The translations under genes were made by a program, and so were the position numbers. Positions 1 to 12,800 of a stretch of DNA of 64,000 nt are shown one piece after another (the stretch's first letter is position 1; every line of letters starts with the position of its first letter). The notes beneath the pieces are model-generated. The model searched no databases, had not been told where the DNA came from, and saw nothing but the letters and a program-made list of their open reading frames with translations. Source of the DNA: Pachyseris speciosa (Eukaryota; Cnidaria; Anthozoa; Scleractinia; Pachyseridae); contig JAEMWC010000105.1 of NCBI GenBank assembly GCA_016490735.1, positions 1 to 64,000 of the forward strand, given 5' to 3'.

Positions 1-3000
1 AACTTTCTAATGATGTTGTGGTCTGAGTTCTTGACAAAAGTACTCACAATATTCCACAGCACCTGAAGGGTACACTACATATATCTGTACACTACACACA
101 TATATCTGTACTTGCAGCCATGGAAAAATATGCTGGCAGCTCACAAATTTGCCACCTACACATCGTTAGACATCTTTTCATCTGAAATCACTAGTTGCCA
201 AGCTAGTGACCTTTAGAAATCTACTAGCCCACAGCACATCTCAGTCAATTATTTGCCCCTTACTTCACACTAATGGACTTCACTGTGAGTTCTCTAGCAG
301 GCAAGGGTTCGATGACAGTTGCTGCCCACCACTCCAACTATAATGCCCACTACTACACAACATTTTGACAGGGCTGTACATGCTCATAAAGGAGATGTTT
401 GAGGTTTTTCTGAGGCAGAGGATTAGAAGCACACACTACTACTATTACTTTTGTCTGCAGAATGAAATGAAAGTGGGAAGGCTTGATTCCATGATAACAA
501 ACAGACTAAGACTAACGACAAGCACCAATTAATGACCAATGTTTGGTAAGTTTTTAACACAGAGGGTAAATATCACTGATTATTTCACTGAAGTGTATGG
601 AATAAACAACAGTTTTAAGTCCCAGTTAAATGATGAAACATTCTGCTGAAACAACATGTTTGACCATTTAGCTGCCACTCTCAACTTTGCAGTGAAATGG
701 TTTTCCATGTTTGCTTTAGATCAGACATTTTCAACCAACATTTTGTATAACAAACAAGAATTTCATCACCTAGCCACCTCTGCCAACAGAGCTCGTAGGA
801 GCAGGAAAAGCAGCCAAAACAATGAAAACACATAACATCAAAATTTCAACAATAACATGCAAAAATAGTCATGTGGACTCACTTTGTCTAGCATTAATTT
901 TGGTTAAACACTGTTTGTCCATTCAGCAACCTAACCTTGTGTTTAGCAAACACAAGGTTGGACGAAAATGTTCATCATTAATTTAGCCAGGGCCTAAGAA
1001 TCACTGAGCTAAATTATTTTAATACTGAAATAGAAAAAACATTAGCTACATACAGTATGCTGATTAGCTGGTTCCTAAGCCTAGAACCTTTTATTCCATG
1101 ACTCACTGAAATTAGATTCAATAAAATACAAACAAATGGAGAAAAGTGATGGTCCTGAGTATTTCTTTTGCATATTATTATAAACTACACGTAGTTTCTT
1201 TACAATCACAGGTAACAGAATTCAGCATTTTTAAATAAAAAAGGATGACAAAATATTAATGGTTTTAAATAAACAACTTGTCATTAATTATCATGACAAA
1301 CAGATATAAAAGGTCAATAGATTACCATTAATTTTTGCCTTTGATCAAACTATGCCCTTAAGCATAAAAGCACTAAGCTTTTTATTATCATTTGAACAGT
1401 TGAAGCAAATAGCCATGGTGCAATTTATCCCACTTTTTTGTGACTTGTATTCTTTACAACTCAAATTCAGGTTACATCACTAATTTATATCTTAATAAAA
1501 CCTGGAAAAGCCTGGACACAAACTACCTGTAGCAAACTGTGCCAGTGGCTTTAAGCTGAATAAAATACAAAGCAGTGAATAAATGCAAGGAAAGATTAAA
1601 ATAATTATGACCTGTGTAGTTGCAATCCCTTGCAACACACATCTTACTTATTTTAAACTGCAACCGAACATGTTCCCTTCAATAAGCAACACGCATGGAA
1701 AATCACTAATGCAACTGCTCATTAATGAAAGGAAGTCAGAAATATATGTAGCGTACAAAAGAAGCAAAGGTAAATGTACTTTAAGTTTCCCTATAGATTA
1801 CAGATAACGTGTTCTCAAAAGTGAAATTACAAAATATGAAATATGGACCCAGGGCAATTGCTTGAGGAGAATAACAGTAGTTGTAAATTCATCCTACCCA
1901 GAGAAAAAAAACCTCTTCTGTGAACTTCCATATAATCAATTGGAATTGGTTTACTTTTACAATGCTAATGGATGCCAATTGTTCTTGAAAAACCCCCACA
2001 GGGAGGTTACAACAAACAATCATGGCAACCTGCAGTGTCACTGTCTCAAGCAATCAAAAAAACCTTGCTTGAAAAAGCAGCAGTTCTAAAAAGCCAACAG
2101 AAAATAATTCTGAATATTACTTCAAGAAACATTCCACAGGGAAACTGGTTTCCATTTGAGAGCCATTTTAGTCAAAGAAATTTTGAGAGGACCTGTATGC
2201 GTTAGAATGTTAAACTGTGTGTTATTTCAACTTTGTGCATAAGAGCATCTTTTACATATATTTGTATGTTTAAAACTAAGACAGTTTATCGTGTGAAAAA
2301 TTATTTTCAGAGTGTGAATACACTCTGAAATAATGCAACTATTACAGCTTATATTTGAAGAAACAAATTATCACATAACAAACAATATTGCTCTATTTAA
2401 TTTGCAGAAAGTGGCATAATGTGGCTATGCCTCTCTAAGTCATATACTATGTCTTCATTCTTTCTGGTATACAACTTAGAATTTTACTTTGTTTTTTTTA
2501 TTGTAGATATTTGCTACCAGAAACAATACAAAATTATTATTGAAGTGTATTACATCCCTTTTAGTCTTCCTTGGTGAGCCAATATTATACTAAACAATTG
2601 CATTTTCATCTAAAACCTTCCTTGTAATATATATTCCCTTTTGAATACTGTGACAGCTATTTCAAGCATTTGGAGTACAGAATCACAAGTCTCTTACCTC
2701 CTAAACTTCCTGTTGCCTCGCATTTTCCCATTTTAAGAACTTGTCTTTCAAAACACATACAAATTATTACTATTTTTTTCTGATCAAATCAGTGTTACAA
2801 TGAATGATAAAACAAGGCTGCCTAGCTTATCTGCAAAGTCAAAATGCTTTTTGAAAATAAAAGATACTCAACTAGAAGGCAAACACAGGAACCCACATAC
2901 AAATTGCATTATTTTTCTAGGAGCAAAAATTTCCTGTCACCCACAGAGAAATCTGTGTAAACATAGATTTACGAAAGCCATGAAAAAGTACTTGTGCATT

Positions 3001-3320
3001 AATATACAAACAGATTAAAGTATGACCTTATTTTAAAAAGATAAACTGAAAACTGCTACAAAGTATAACACCATTCTAGAAACAACAGTAACACATGAAA
3101 GCTAATGCAAGGAATGATTTCATAAGTACACATGACTGAAAGCTTTTTAGCACCACCAGAATGTGCAAAGAAAGTTCTACGACAAGTGACAGATGAGATT
3201 TCAAGTGACGTGTCCAAACTGACAAATACCCATTTTCAACGCATTTTAATCGGGCGGTCCCTTTTTATCTAACCGCTTTCGCTGACTGAAAAAGAAAGCA
3301 ATCATCGTTATTATTTGTGT
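1..3320. other. Gene-poor AT-rich stretch
   Basis: I see no coding exon, RNA gene or complete mobile element here. Open frames are short (about 70-77 codons), lack recognisable motifs and look like chance in AT-rich DNA. The stretch could be intron, 3' untranslated or intergenic sequence of the possible minus-strand gene at 3324-4244, but nothing in the bases decides this. Confidence 0.5.
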
Positions 3321-3323
3321 CCT

Positions 3324-4244
3324 TCAAGCCATTTCGTTCATTAAGGAAATCGGCGAAAAAACATTCCTTATCGGAGAATTGGTTGCTCGGTTCGGAAAAC
3401 TTGCGATATACCTGAGGGCCTTTGGAAGCATCTCGAACAAGTTTAATTGCATTGCAAAAAGATTATCTTAGTAAACTCAACGTCAAGCTTGTTAACATCT
3501 TCGGACGATGTAAGCAAGATGACATTAAAGGATATTTTTAAGCTTATCAATGTTCAGCAAGTATGAAAGCTAGTGTTGACAGTGTAGGTTGTTCTCAAAG
3601 AAAGGAAATGGAAATCTTGCACAGCGCTAAAGTTTTCTCGACAAGTTTTCTCGACAAGCTTTCTCGACAAGCTTGTGAGCTTTGCAGCTCACAAAAAATA
3701 GTTACTACTCCTTTTTCAAAGGAAGGGTTTCCGACTTAGAAAACTAGATTCACCTCTCCTGTAAACAATTTAACCAATATGCTCGAGTTCTATAGCTAGC
3801 TCAAGCTTAATTCTATTTTGCTGTTAAGCGTCAACAAATTCGGGTTTTCCTTGATGTAAGCTTGATGTAAGTACTTTTTACTTTTACTTTTTACTTTTGA
3901 TGTAAGTACTTTTACCCTGACAAGACTTACCTTTGTCCAGTGAATTCTATAAAAAGGATATCACTGCAACAAACCTTGTGTCACAAACTTCACATTTACA
4001 AAAGCTAAAGTTTTGAGCGTATTAAAAGACTTTTTAGCTCACTTTTTTCAGTTACCGTGTGCCAGCTGAACTAAATGCATGATTACTCTGACACCAGCGA
4101 CCGAAACAAAATACGCGCTTTTTAAGCTGCAAATTAGCAAAACATGTCGACTTACCTGACAGCCGGCGAGAAAAGTTGATGTCTTGTTTTCTTCATAGCC
4201 GAAATAGGCCTTGAAAAGGGGATTTTGTTTGCAAAATCGCTCAT
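3324..4244 (-). CDS. Possible small three-exon gene, unknown
   Basis: Weakly supported. Reading the minus strand, an ATG at 4244 opens 29 codons (MSDFANKIPFSRPISAMKKT...) and ends at a good donor (CAG|GTAAG, exon 4244-4156). A 16-nt exon at 3946-3931 (acceptor TATAG, donor AAAG|GTAAGT) keeps the frame, and an exon at 3431-3324 would finish it at a TGA, giving 70 aa. The last part is rich in Ser-Pro pairs (SPIRNVFSPIS). Phases agree, but the third acceptor (TTCGAG) lacks a good pyrimidine tract and I recognise no family. The promoter-like block just upstream (4245-4340) argues that a transcript does start here. It could equally be a non-coding RNA. Confidence 0.25.
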
Positions 4245-4340
4245 GGTTCTCCACAAAACCAACCCACAACAAACATGGCCGCCATTTTGAGTGGGGTTGA
4301 GAAACATGACGTCACGTATTCTTGCATCTGATTGGTCAAA
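4245..4340 (-). promoter_or_regulatory. Promoter-like block: CCAAT, CRE, YY1-like
   Basis: On the minus strand a CCAAT box (ATTGG on +, 4331-4335) is followed by a perfect CRE palindrome TGACGTCA (4307-4314) and a YY1-like AAAATGGCGGCCAT (complement of 4275-4288). This order and spacing is typical of a TATA-less animal promoter firing leftward, toward the possible exon at 4244. Function is inferred from motif arrangement only. Confidence 0.5.
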
Positions 4341-4807
4341 AAAGAATTTTGCCGCGAAATCCAAATTAACGCGGTAAAACAGTTCAAAAAAATTTTTCTT
4401 GTTTATATTTCGGAACGCGATTCGCTTCAAGGATATTCATATTACGCCCCACCAAAACAAACTCACTCATTAAACACACAAAAGCTCTCTTAAACAATCT
4501 GTTTAATATTATATTACACCCAGCTCTTTATATTTTATACGTCCTCTTGCTCCGTTCCCCAGAATACTAATGTCGCCGTGACTTAGGTGAAAATTCAAGC
4601 CAGGTAATTCGATTGTAGATTGTAATATATGCAAAAATATACAGGACCTTTTCCTACATGGATAACTCCGTGAAGATAATACAAGTCTGGGTTCTACATA
4701 TATAGCAATAAATAAGTGTTTTGCTCGTAAAAGGTCCACGTATGAACTGCTAAAATTACAAACTTCAAAAAGTTTAAAAGATTATACAAGCCAAACTTTA
4801 TTTTTTT

Positions 4808-6523
4808 CTAGAAAAGATCGTCTTCTTCAATAGAGTTTAAGTCCAAGTCGGAATCATAGTCCAAATGAAAAACTCCTTCGTCCTGTACTCTGGGGATAAA
4901 GTTATCTAATGGGCTGTTAGTCAGGTCTGATATTTTGTGGTTGCCTTTGAGGTCCTCGACAATTTCAATTTCTGAATCCAAGTGCTTCGTAGGAGAGGAA
5001 CTTGGAGTTATCATTATGCTACTTTCTTTGGCGTCAAGTGGCGATGAAGCGATTGGTTTTAGCGTAAAGTTCTCGGGCTCAGTAAAATAACTTGTTAATC
5101 CCTTGGTAGATCTCTTATTCTAAAATAGAAAACCATTATACATTAGCATTAAGACTCATCTGGTTTACAGGTCATGCATACAACACATTCAATTACCATA
5201 TATTTTGGGATCCGTAAACCTTTTCTTTTATCTCTGCAACGGTAGTAAGAAGTCTGAAAAATGAAGAGAAAGAGGAATATTCGATTATTAGCACTCTAAA
5301 TTGACAATTAATCATTTTTGAGGCAAAAAAAACCAACCGATTTAGAACCCGTGTTTTGTAAAATATTCATTGAAATGAATTATTCAAAACTACTCAGAGA
5401 TTATTTAGCTTCCCATAAGGAATAAGAAAAAAAACCATTTCTTATCATGTCGCTCTTTCTTAAAATAAATGAAATCAAGATTCAAGAACCTCTTCCATTT
5501 TTGCCAAATCCAGCGCTGGTCTTCGCGCGTCGAAGTCCTCATCGAGGCGTCTTTTCACTCCGCTCCTCTTTCGATCAAAGCAGGGTTGTGAGCGGCTTCT
5601 GTGCAAGCCAAACAGATTCGGTTTCCAGTTAAAGTTTAAGTCTCTGGCCTTGTCTCCCACAAGGTTATAATCCTCGCTTTCGTTTTTCGTGACTAAATGT
5701 TTCTCCACAAGAGCCGCATCTGCTGAAGCAGGTCTCGGTGTTGGCGACGCAGGAGGTGTCGACATAGACTCCATCTCGTTGTTTGTCGATGTCCTTAGCG
5801 ATTCAGCCAAGTTCGTACTCTCGTCCGGGAAGGAAGCAGACCGCGGTTTCCTTCTACATTTATCAACCGAGTGCCAAACCGATGAAGCGCGAGGAACCCA
5901 CAGTGATTGTGCCTCTGTGCTTTCGTTATCCGGCAGCGAGAGTGTAGAACATAATTTCTTGTTAGCGGGTGGCACAGGGGTACTGTGCATCGAAAATGAA
6001 TCCGCCCCGCAACAGTTCTTGCAGTATGCTCTTCTAGGTCTGTGCGATGGATAGCTTCGTGTTCGGGAATGTCCAAAAGTTTGCCGCACGTCTCGCCGGA
6101 GTCTGTGGGCGAGGGGGCATTCTGAAAGCGAAGGGAAATGTTTTGTGAACCATGTGTTTTGTAGTAGTTCATGCCAAAAAAACAATGCGCTGATGAATTA
6201 AAAGCAGCCGTTATTACACGGATTTTTCAAGGGAGAAATTACAGCCCCCATAGTAAAATTCCCAAACCAAAGAAACTGAAATATTAGTGTACCTGAGATG
6301 TGAGTAACTCCACTAGGGTGAAGTGGACGTTGGACTGCACTTATCTGGAAGCAAAGAATATTGAAGAGTAAACATAATTGAAATTCACGTCAACTCGCGC
6401 GATCGGGTCAAGAAAAAAACACTAACACTAGAAAAGCGATTCTTAAAATCCTACCTCGGTTTCATCGCAGGGAAGATCTTCCAAGGACTGATCTTTCAAC
6501 TTGTCCGTAATAACAGTCACCAT
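4808..6523 (-). CDS. FAM53: FAM53 family protein (simplet-like)
   Basis: Five coding exons give 373 aa: 6523-6455, 6344-6293, 6121-5490, 5253-5197 and 5119-4808; all phases agree. The N-terminus (MVTVITDKLKDQSLEDLPC) closely resembles vertebrate FAM53A. A Ser-rich middle holds a motif around a VWHSVDKCRRK core, and the family hallmark RSRSQPC followed by KRSGVKRR (about residues 215-232, basic, nuclear-localisation-like) and RPALDLAKM. The acidic C-terminus ends in LDLNSIEEDDLF, like the LDLEQIENN end of FAM53A. Family members are nuclear; vertebrate FAM53B helps beta-catenin enter the nucleus in Wnt signalling, which may not transfer to this copy. Weak point: the exon 3 donor (GAG|GTTCTT) is non-consensus, and reading through it would stop after a few codons (LES). 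An AATAAA lies just beyond the stop. Confidence 0.85.
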
Positions 6524-6860
6524 GGTGGATAAGATGCCACATGAAGACCGCGATCTCTACTTCTTTGTAGTCAATGACAGAATATAAATTTAATGAGTGA
6601 CGCGCACCGCAGTCAGCTCGGTGGATTGTCTTAGCAGCACTTGTCCACTGCCCTGAAAGAGAATTAAACCGGATCTTAGCCGTCACGAAATTTTCGATGA
6701 ATTCGAAACAATTGTTAACTTAACCATTCGAGAACAGGTAGCTCGCGATCGCAACCAAACTCACCTTTCCCCGGACCGTGACATTATCGGTTTGGTTCAC
6801 TCTGGTTGTAGTAGTAGTAGTAGTAAATTTCACTCCATCGGGGAATCTAGTGGATGCTGT
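6524..6860 (-). promoter_or_regulatory. FAM53 5' leader exons and upstream region
   Basis: On the minus strand a good acceptor (TTCTCTTTCAG, ending about 6654) begins the exon that holds the FAM53 start codon. Further upstream a donor at about 6764 (GGGGAAAG|GTGAGT) ends a likely first leader exon. That leader contains a TAC trinucleotide run (near 6810-6828) and an upstream ATG that, spliced, would make a roughly 13-codon upstream ORF (MSRSGE...). The start site itself is not visible. Isolated good donors further upstream (near 10967 and 20407, minus) could be distant alternative leader exons. Confidence 0.4.
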
Positions 6861-9800
6861 ACGACCTGAAATTAAAACATTTAGTATGTTATTTTTATTT
6901 CCTTTTAGTCCCTGATCGTTTTCAATTCATTTATTCTCGCATCAAGCCAAACCCTCCGGCGCGAACAAAATTACCTAGCTTAGTACAGGAACAAAATGAA
7001 ATTTACAAAGCGAAGCATTTCGCCGCTACTAAGAATACACATTTACGTTCCGCTGAGGGAAAGTCCCGCCGAACACCTACGTTTGAGCGATGTTCCGATA
7101 AAACTGCTTGGTTCGAAAGCGGATAAGTTCGACGCTTCGAGAAAATCGAGGAAATTGGCTTAAATTTTCTTCGAATTCGTACAATGATGACTAGCATGGA
7201 GAGCTTTGTGTTCCTAAATGCCGAATTGGTCGTCTGAATAAATGTCATCTTGTAAAGAACAATCTTTTCAGCCAATCAGAGCACGACTACGGATGAATTA
7301 CGCCTTTTGATTGGTGCAAACTTTCGGCTGACGTTCTCTTCTTTTACATCAATGAATCTGGAGGCAAAAGAAATATTGCATTACCCCCGATGAACCAACC
7401 ACGGGCAGTGAGTAATTTCTGACAAACTCCGCGCGGTGTAGCACTGAGTTTGTCAGAAATTACTCTAATGAATTCACTATCACCTTAATTCCAAATAGAA
7501 TGTCACTTTTGACACGATCAGCTTCCTATTCTTACACTGTTGTGAAAAACATAGTTGAAAGAAATTTGCGAATCATATTTAGTTCTCTTTGTCCAGCGCT
7601 TCCTCTCGTAAAAATAGAAAAGCAATTTTCGAGGTGTGTATTGTTGTATCTACCGGTCATTATTCACTTCTAACTGGGAAAATTTTCCGAACCTATGGCC
7701 AAGCAAGGAAATCTCGCGGGAAACATCCAGCAAAATATTATTCTTAATTTCTTGGGGAATTTCGCTGATTTCCTTTCGGTAAAGTGAAATGGAAAAAACA
7801 AATTGAAGTTGTTATAGTGGTAATGAATTAAACATATTCTATCTATATACACAATTCAGATGCGATATTCGATTATTCAAATTAGTGTAGACCCAATTTC
7901 CATGCTCCTGTATGAGTTTCTCTCGTTAACGTGATCCAGTATTGCTTTTTTGTCCGATAAGCCTAAAGCGCGGAATTTTTAGCATGAAGCACTTTCCTCT
8001 GAAGTCAGTAGAACGCGAAAACTCACCGTTCGAAGTCGACGGGTAATGAATGACCAAAAAGTAATTTTTGCTCGCATATTTTGTGTGCCCTTTTCAGCTC
8101 ATTCTTGTCAGTGTGTTTGATTTGTGCTTGCAGCGTGACGCAACATCTTTTGTTGCCATTCCGGAAAGTAAAATCCTTTGAGTACTTAAATAAATCTCTC
8201 TATCGAACAGTGTAAAAAAGAGAATTGATTGGAAGAAACTTGTCGACGTTTAGGATGGCATTTCTAAGATGATGTGACGGTCAAAGTGGGAAAAAAACCC
8301 GACGATTGGATTTTAGTTTTGTGAGTAACTCGCCGCTTAGGGGAATATATTAACAATGCGTGGTAAAGATCAGCTCCAAAAGAACCGTGCTCTTAAAAGG
8401 AGCCACTTAAAACGGGAAAAAGCGTAAAAGGGGAGTTAATTTATTCACATGACCAGGCTTCTGTTGCCCTGCAATTTGCAGTAAGTTTGAATTGCTAAGC
8501 AGTTAGTAAATAAAGCAGTAAATTTAGCATATCAATGTATGTTAGAAGGAAGGTTTCAGTCGGGGACATTCTGGAAATGCCCCAAAAATAATGTTATACT
8601 ATGTTCAAAGTGGATTACCACTTATACAAACTGCTTACAGTTTTCGGTTCATTTGAGCCGAAGTGCGATTTTTCGTCAGTAAACAATACTAGCCGAGCGC
8701 AAATACAAAAAGCAAGGAAACCAAGGTTATTTCACCAGATCAAGCTGGTGAATTTGTACGATAAGACCTTAAACACTCGTCCAAGACTGAAGCAATTGCA
8801 AGAAGACAGTTTACCTGAGAATGAGATTTCAGGGACAGAAGCTTGGTGTCTGATCGACAGAAAGCGCTTCCCTCAATCACTCAAAAGAACAAAGATATTT
8901 AACTGCGAAATTACCCGCCAACCATGCTTGTGTCACTGGGGAGTACTCTTTTACTATTTGCAAGGCTAATATAAAAGCTTGTACCACTGCGAACAAAAAT
9001 ACTAGATGCATTTCAAACAGTTAAAGACAGATCAACCAACATTAGCTGTGCTTGGAATACACCTTTCTTTATTTATTTTCCAGCGCTCTTAGATCTGGCC
9101 ACCTGCATAGCTAAAAAGACTGAATTAATAGGAACCAAACAACCTTTCTATCCCAACCAGTTTCAGTTTTGGATCTTCAGTTCTCGTAACAGCCTGAACA
9201 AAGTACCGAAATGTTTGTCATCCCTTAAAACAGCGTTTCCGAGCTAGCTTCCCGGCAGTAGACGTTAAATTTTGCGCTCACGCCTGATACATTACTGAAA
9301 GGCAAATTCCATTTTGACTGCCAAGTCAACCTTTTCTAAACTTTGAAATTCGTCGACCAAAAGTTCTGAGAATCGTTTTGAAGGCGAACATTTAAGGAAA
9401 CGGTCGCGCACTTATAAACTGCTGAAGGGTGGAATTTAAAGAGAACACCCCTCATGGTAGCAAACACAGAAGCAAATATCTTAATCCTCGCCGTCCACTG
9501 CTCCGAACCGCTGGTTTGTTCACTAGTCCAAATTCTGTGAATTAGCGGTGATCTTATCTTGTTACTAGCCTTTTTTCAAAGATTACAATCTTCGATTCTT
9601 TTGGTTATCGGCGAATAACCCTAAGCGCTCAACATTAATGTAGAGCGAATTGAAGTGACTAAAATAATAAATAATTCGGCATGGATTGCACTATAAGAGA
9701 GGTTATATCCTATCGCCCTGATTCAAGCTGAGTAACAACTCAGGGCTTTAAAATCAAACGATATTTGTAATGCGTGTGCAGTTAGCCTTTTCTCAAGGAA

Positions 9801-12800
9801 TAGACCCTCTTTTCAGTTGGTCAAGTAACTTTAGCTATTTTCAAATCACGTGTGAAATAAATACTGCTTCTTGTTTTTCTCGTATGCAAAACACTTCTGC
9901 AATTTTGACCGCATTGAAGACCTTGTCAAGCTTGTTTTGCCCGTCACTCGAAAAAACCTGTTTTAAAAAAGTTTCCCTGTGCACTACGCATCCAGTTGAA
10001 GCAATGTGAGCGTTTCTGAAAATGTCAACTTTACAGAAACCTTTTTCAATGTTTTTAATACCGAGCTTATAAATCTACATCCGCCGAACACCACAAAGCT
10101 CGTTTCATTTTCAATTTTGCCCCAATATGATTAATATTTCATGACATTGATGCATGCGCGCTCTCAAGGACCCTCTTCAGTTTTCGCTTTCAATGCAGAC
10201 GGTCGGCCAAGAAACAAAAATAACATTTATACAGCTTTGAAGCTAAAAGCCGAAATGTCTGGAGTCGCGTGCAGCCCCTAGTATTGAAAAAAATCCTCTT
10301 TGCGTTCAAAAAATATTCGTAATGTGTACGTGTTAATTTTGGGACATACTATGCAATTGTCGCCACCGTGTTATCACAGTGAGTTCACGCAATATTTCGC
10401 TCATTCACGCGCCCGACACATGGTTCATTCCCATAGCAGACGGAAACTTCATTTGCATTTCATGTCTTCACTCCATTTCCAGGGAATTTCAACCTATACC
10501 CGAAATAGCACTGTGAAATTTTGAATAAAAGCCGCTTCGAGTGTGTACCCCAATAAGGTTTGTTCGGCGAGAGTTTCAAATCATACCCCGTCATACCAGT
10601 TCTGAAACGCAAAATCGCCTCCAATAATAAAGTTCTCCGGGAAAATTAGCCCACCGTGAAAACCCATACTAATCCAGTAGAAAAGTGTTTTCATCGTAAG
10701 GGCTTAGATTGGCAACTTAACTGTATTTAGGGGAGGAAAATGTCCACCGTGATAAGTCGGAAACAAAAATAAATTTGATGTCAAAGATCAGGATAATTCG
10801 TCCCTGGTTTTTAATTGAATTGCTTCGTAATTTGCTAATACTGGAGTCGTTTAACAAAACTATTCGTTATTTAAAACAAAATAACAGGAAAAAAATTTAG
10901 GATAGCGAATCCCAGAAATTCCGTTCGCTGAAGAGAGAAACTGCAAAATTGATTGATACGCTTACCTGCACTGATGGTCTAGCTTTCTGGAACAATCTTC
11001 AATGGTAATGTTAGCCGATTCTGTGACCAGAGTAATGACAAATTTATATGCTTTCTCCGCCTTAAATTGCGGAAGAGCCGCGTGACAGCAAAAAAAAATT
11101 ATGGGAGAACTCCAGATCTTTCTGGGTATGTCTCTTTTTTTCAGTTATTTAGAGTATGAAGCCCAACTGAAGATTTTGTTTTAAGTGTTCAAACTTTGAA
11201 AGCACGAGGAAATGCCTTTAACCCGGGCTTTTAATTTAGCCGGCAATGAATAACAAATTTTGCCGGTATAATTTACCCAGGTTTTGAAAACAATTAGAGT
11301 ACTACGCATCGTTTGTTTCCTTTCCTCTCTTCTGTCTTTTCCCAGTGATGTTTAGGATCCTGGGATCTCTCAGTCCCCTTTTTCGAATCGTTTTATTAAG
11401 GAAGGTCAACTGAATTCTCTCTACCCACCATTTTTGAAAAAAACTCTCCCACACACACATTTGGTTGCGATAACAGCAATTGAAGTATTAACCTGCTAGA
11501 GCGCTGTACTCGTCTAGTACCCGAGGCACTGTCTGCTGGCCAAGGTCACCCATTTAGGGTGGTGAGGAGGAGAGGCTATAATTTATATTAGATTACGGGA
11601 ATACTCTAGCATGGCAAGGACCACCGTTGCCAAACAAAAACAACAAAAAAACAAAAGAAAAAAAAAAAGGACCACCGTTGCAAAATAAAAGAGCCGGATC
11701 CTGTAATAGATCTAACCAGCTATAAAGTTATAAACTAAAAAACCGTAAAAAAAACAAGCGAGGCTGGTTATACGGCGAGGCATATATATTTAAACATAAA
11801 TAAATATACAACCATACCTTATGGACAGTGAAAAAATACATTTCGAGGTAGTCATGAACATCGGCAATTTCAGAGTATTTATTCAAGGCTAGCCCCTCCT
11901 TACACACCGCTACACGCTTTCATGACTCTAAAAAAGCGTGGATCGCGGGTGGTTGGGTAAAAACTTTCACGCGTAAAGTTTTAGGCTCTTCAGCGACGAC
12001 TTCTCAGGCCAGCCGAAATATTTATTGTTCTCAGATATATTACGTTGTATCAACGTTGCAGTAGTCTTTGGACTTCTAATCGTCTATTCTCAGGTACCCC
12101 CGCTGGCCCCCAGCCCTCCGAGGAAACACGGCCGAAACCCTGATTACCGTATATATATGTTGCGGATAGGTCGTAATACATGCTGACAGCCACTTTTCAT
12201 GGTTCAAAAAATACGAAATTTCCAGATACGAAACCTCAGCTACTTGGATTCGATATTTGGAAATGATCAATCATTCCATCAGTATCAATAACTGGAGGGG
12301 AATGTCTTGTGAAAGCTGTGTGATATCTAAGAACAAAGAAGTGCGTTTTGAAAGGAGAAATTAAAGAGATATTTAATAAAGACAATTTTGCCACAGCGAA
12401 AGCACTAATTGCTAAAATTTCTAAGATACCTTGACAACAGCCGGATGACTCTATCATTTTCTCTTGCTCCATGCAGAGCTATAAGAAAGCGGCCAATTTT
12501 CATTGGATATTTTGCTTTGTTTTTATTTCAAGTTGTTTTCTATTTTCCACCGATATCAATTTTATTGCACTTTGAATGCCATCGATGCACTTAAGGCGAC
12601 GATAATTACTCAAATAAGATTTCTGATCACGCAAAGCGCAAAGGCCGTCATATCAAAGATGTTATCTTCAAAGCTGTTGGTTTTATATCTGTCGAGATTA
12701 CCTGAGCAGCGAGGGGCTTTATTCCCGTTCTCAACAGTCACGAAATTCCAGAATCACATTAGAATGCAAACTACAGTTTTGATAATCGTACAGGGCTTGT

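Noticed and set aside
5689..6054. 121-codon plus-strand frame
   Set aside because: Antisense shadow of the large FAM53 exon, which has the conserved motifs.
8601..8969. 122-codon plus-strand frame
   Set aside because: No domain, no splice partners, no promoter signals that I can see; consistent with chance.
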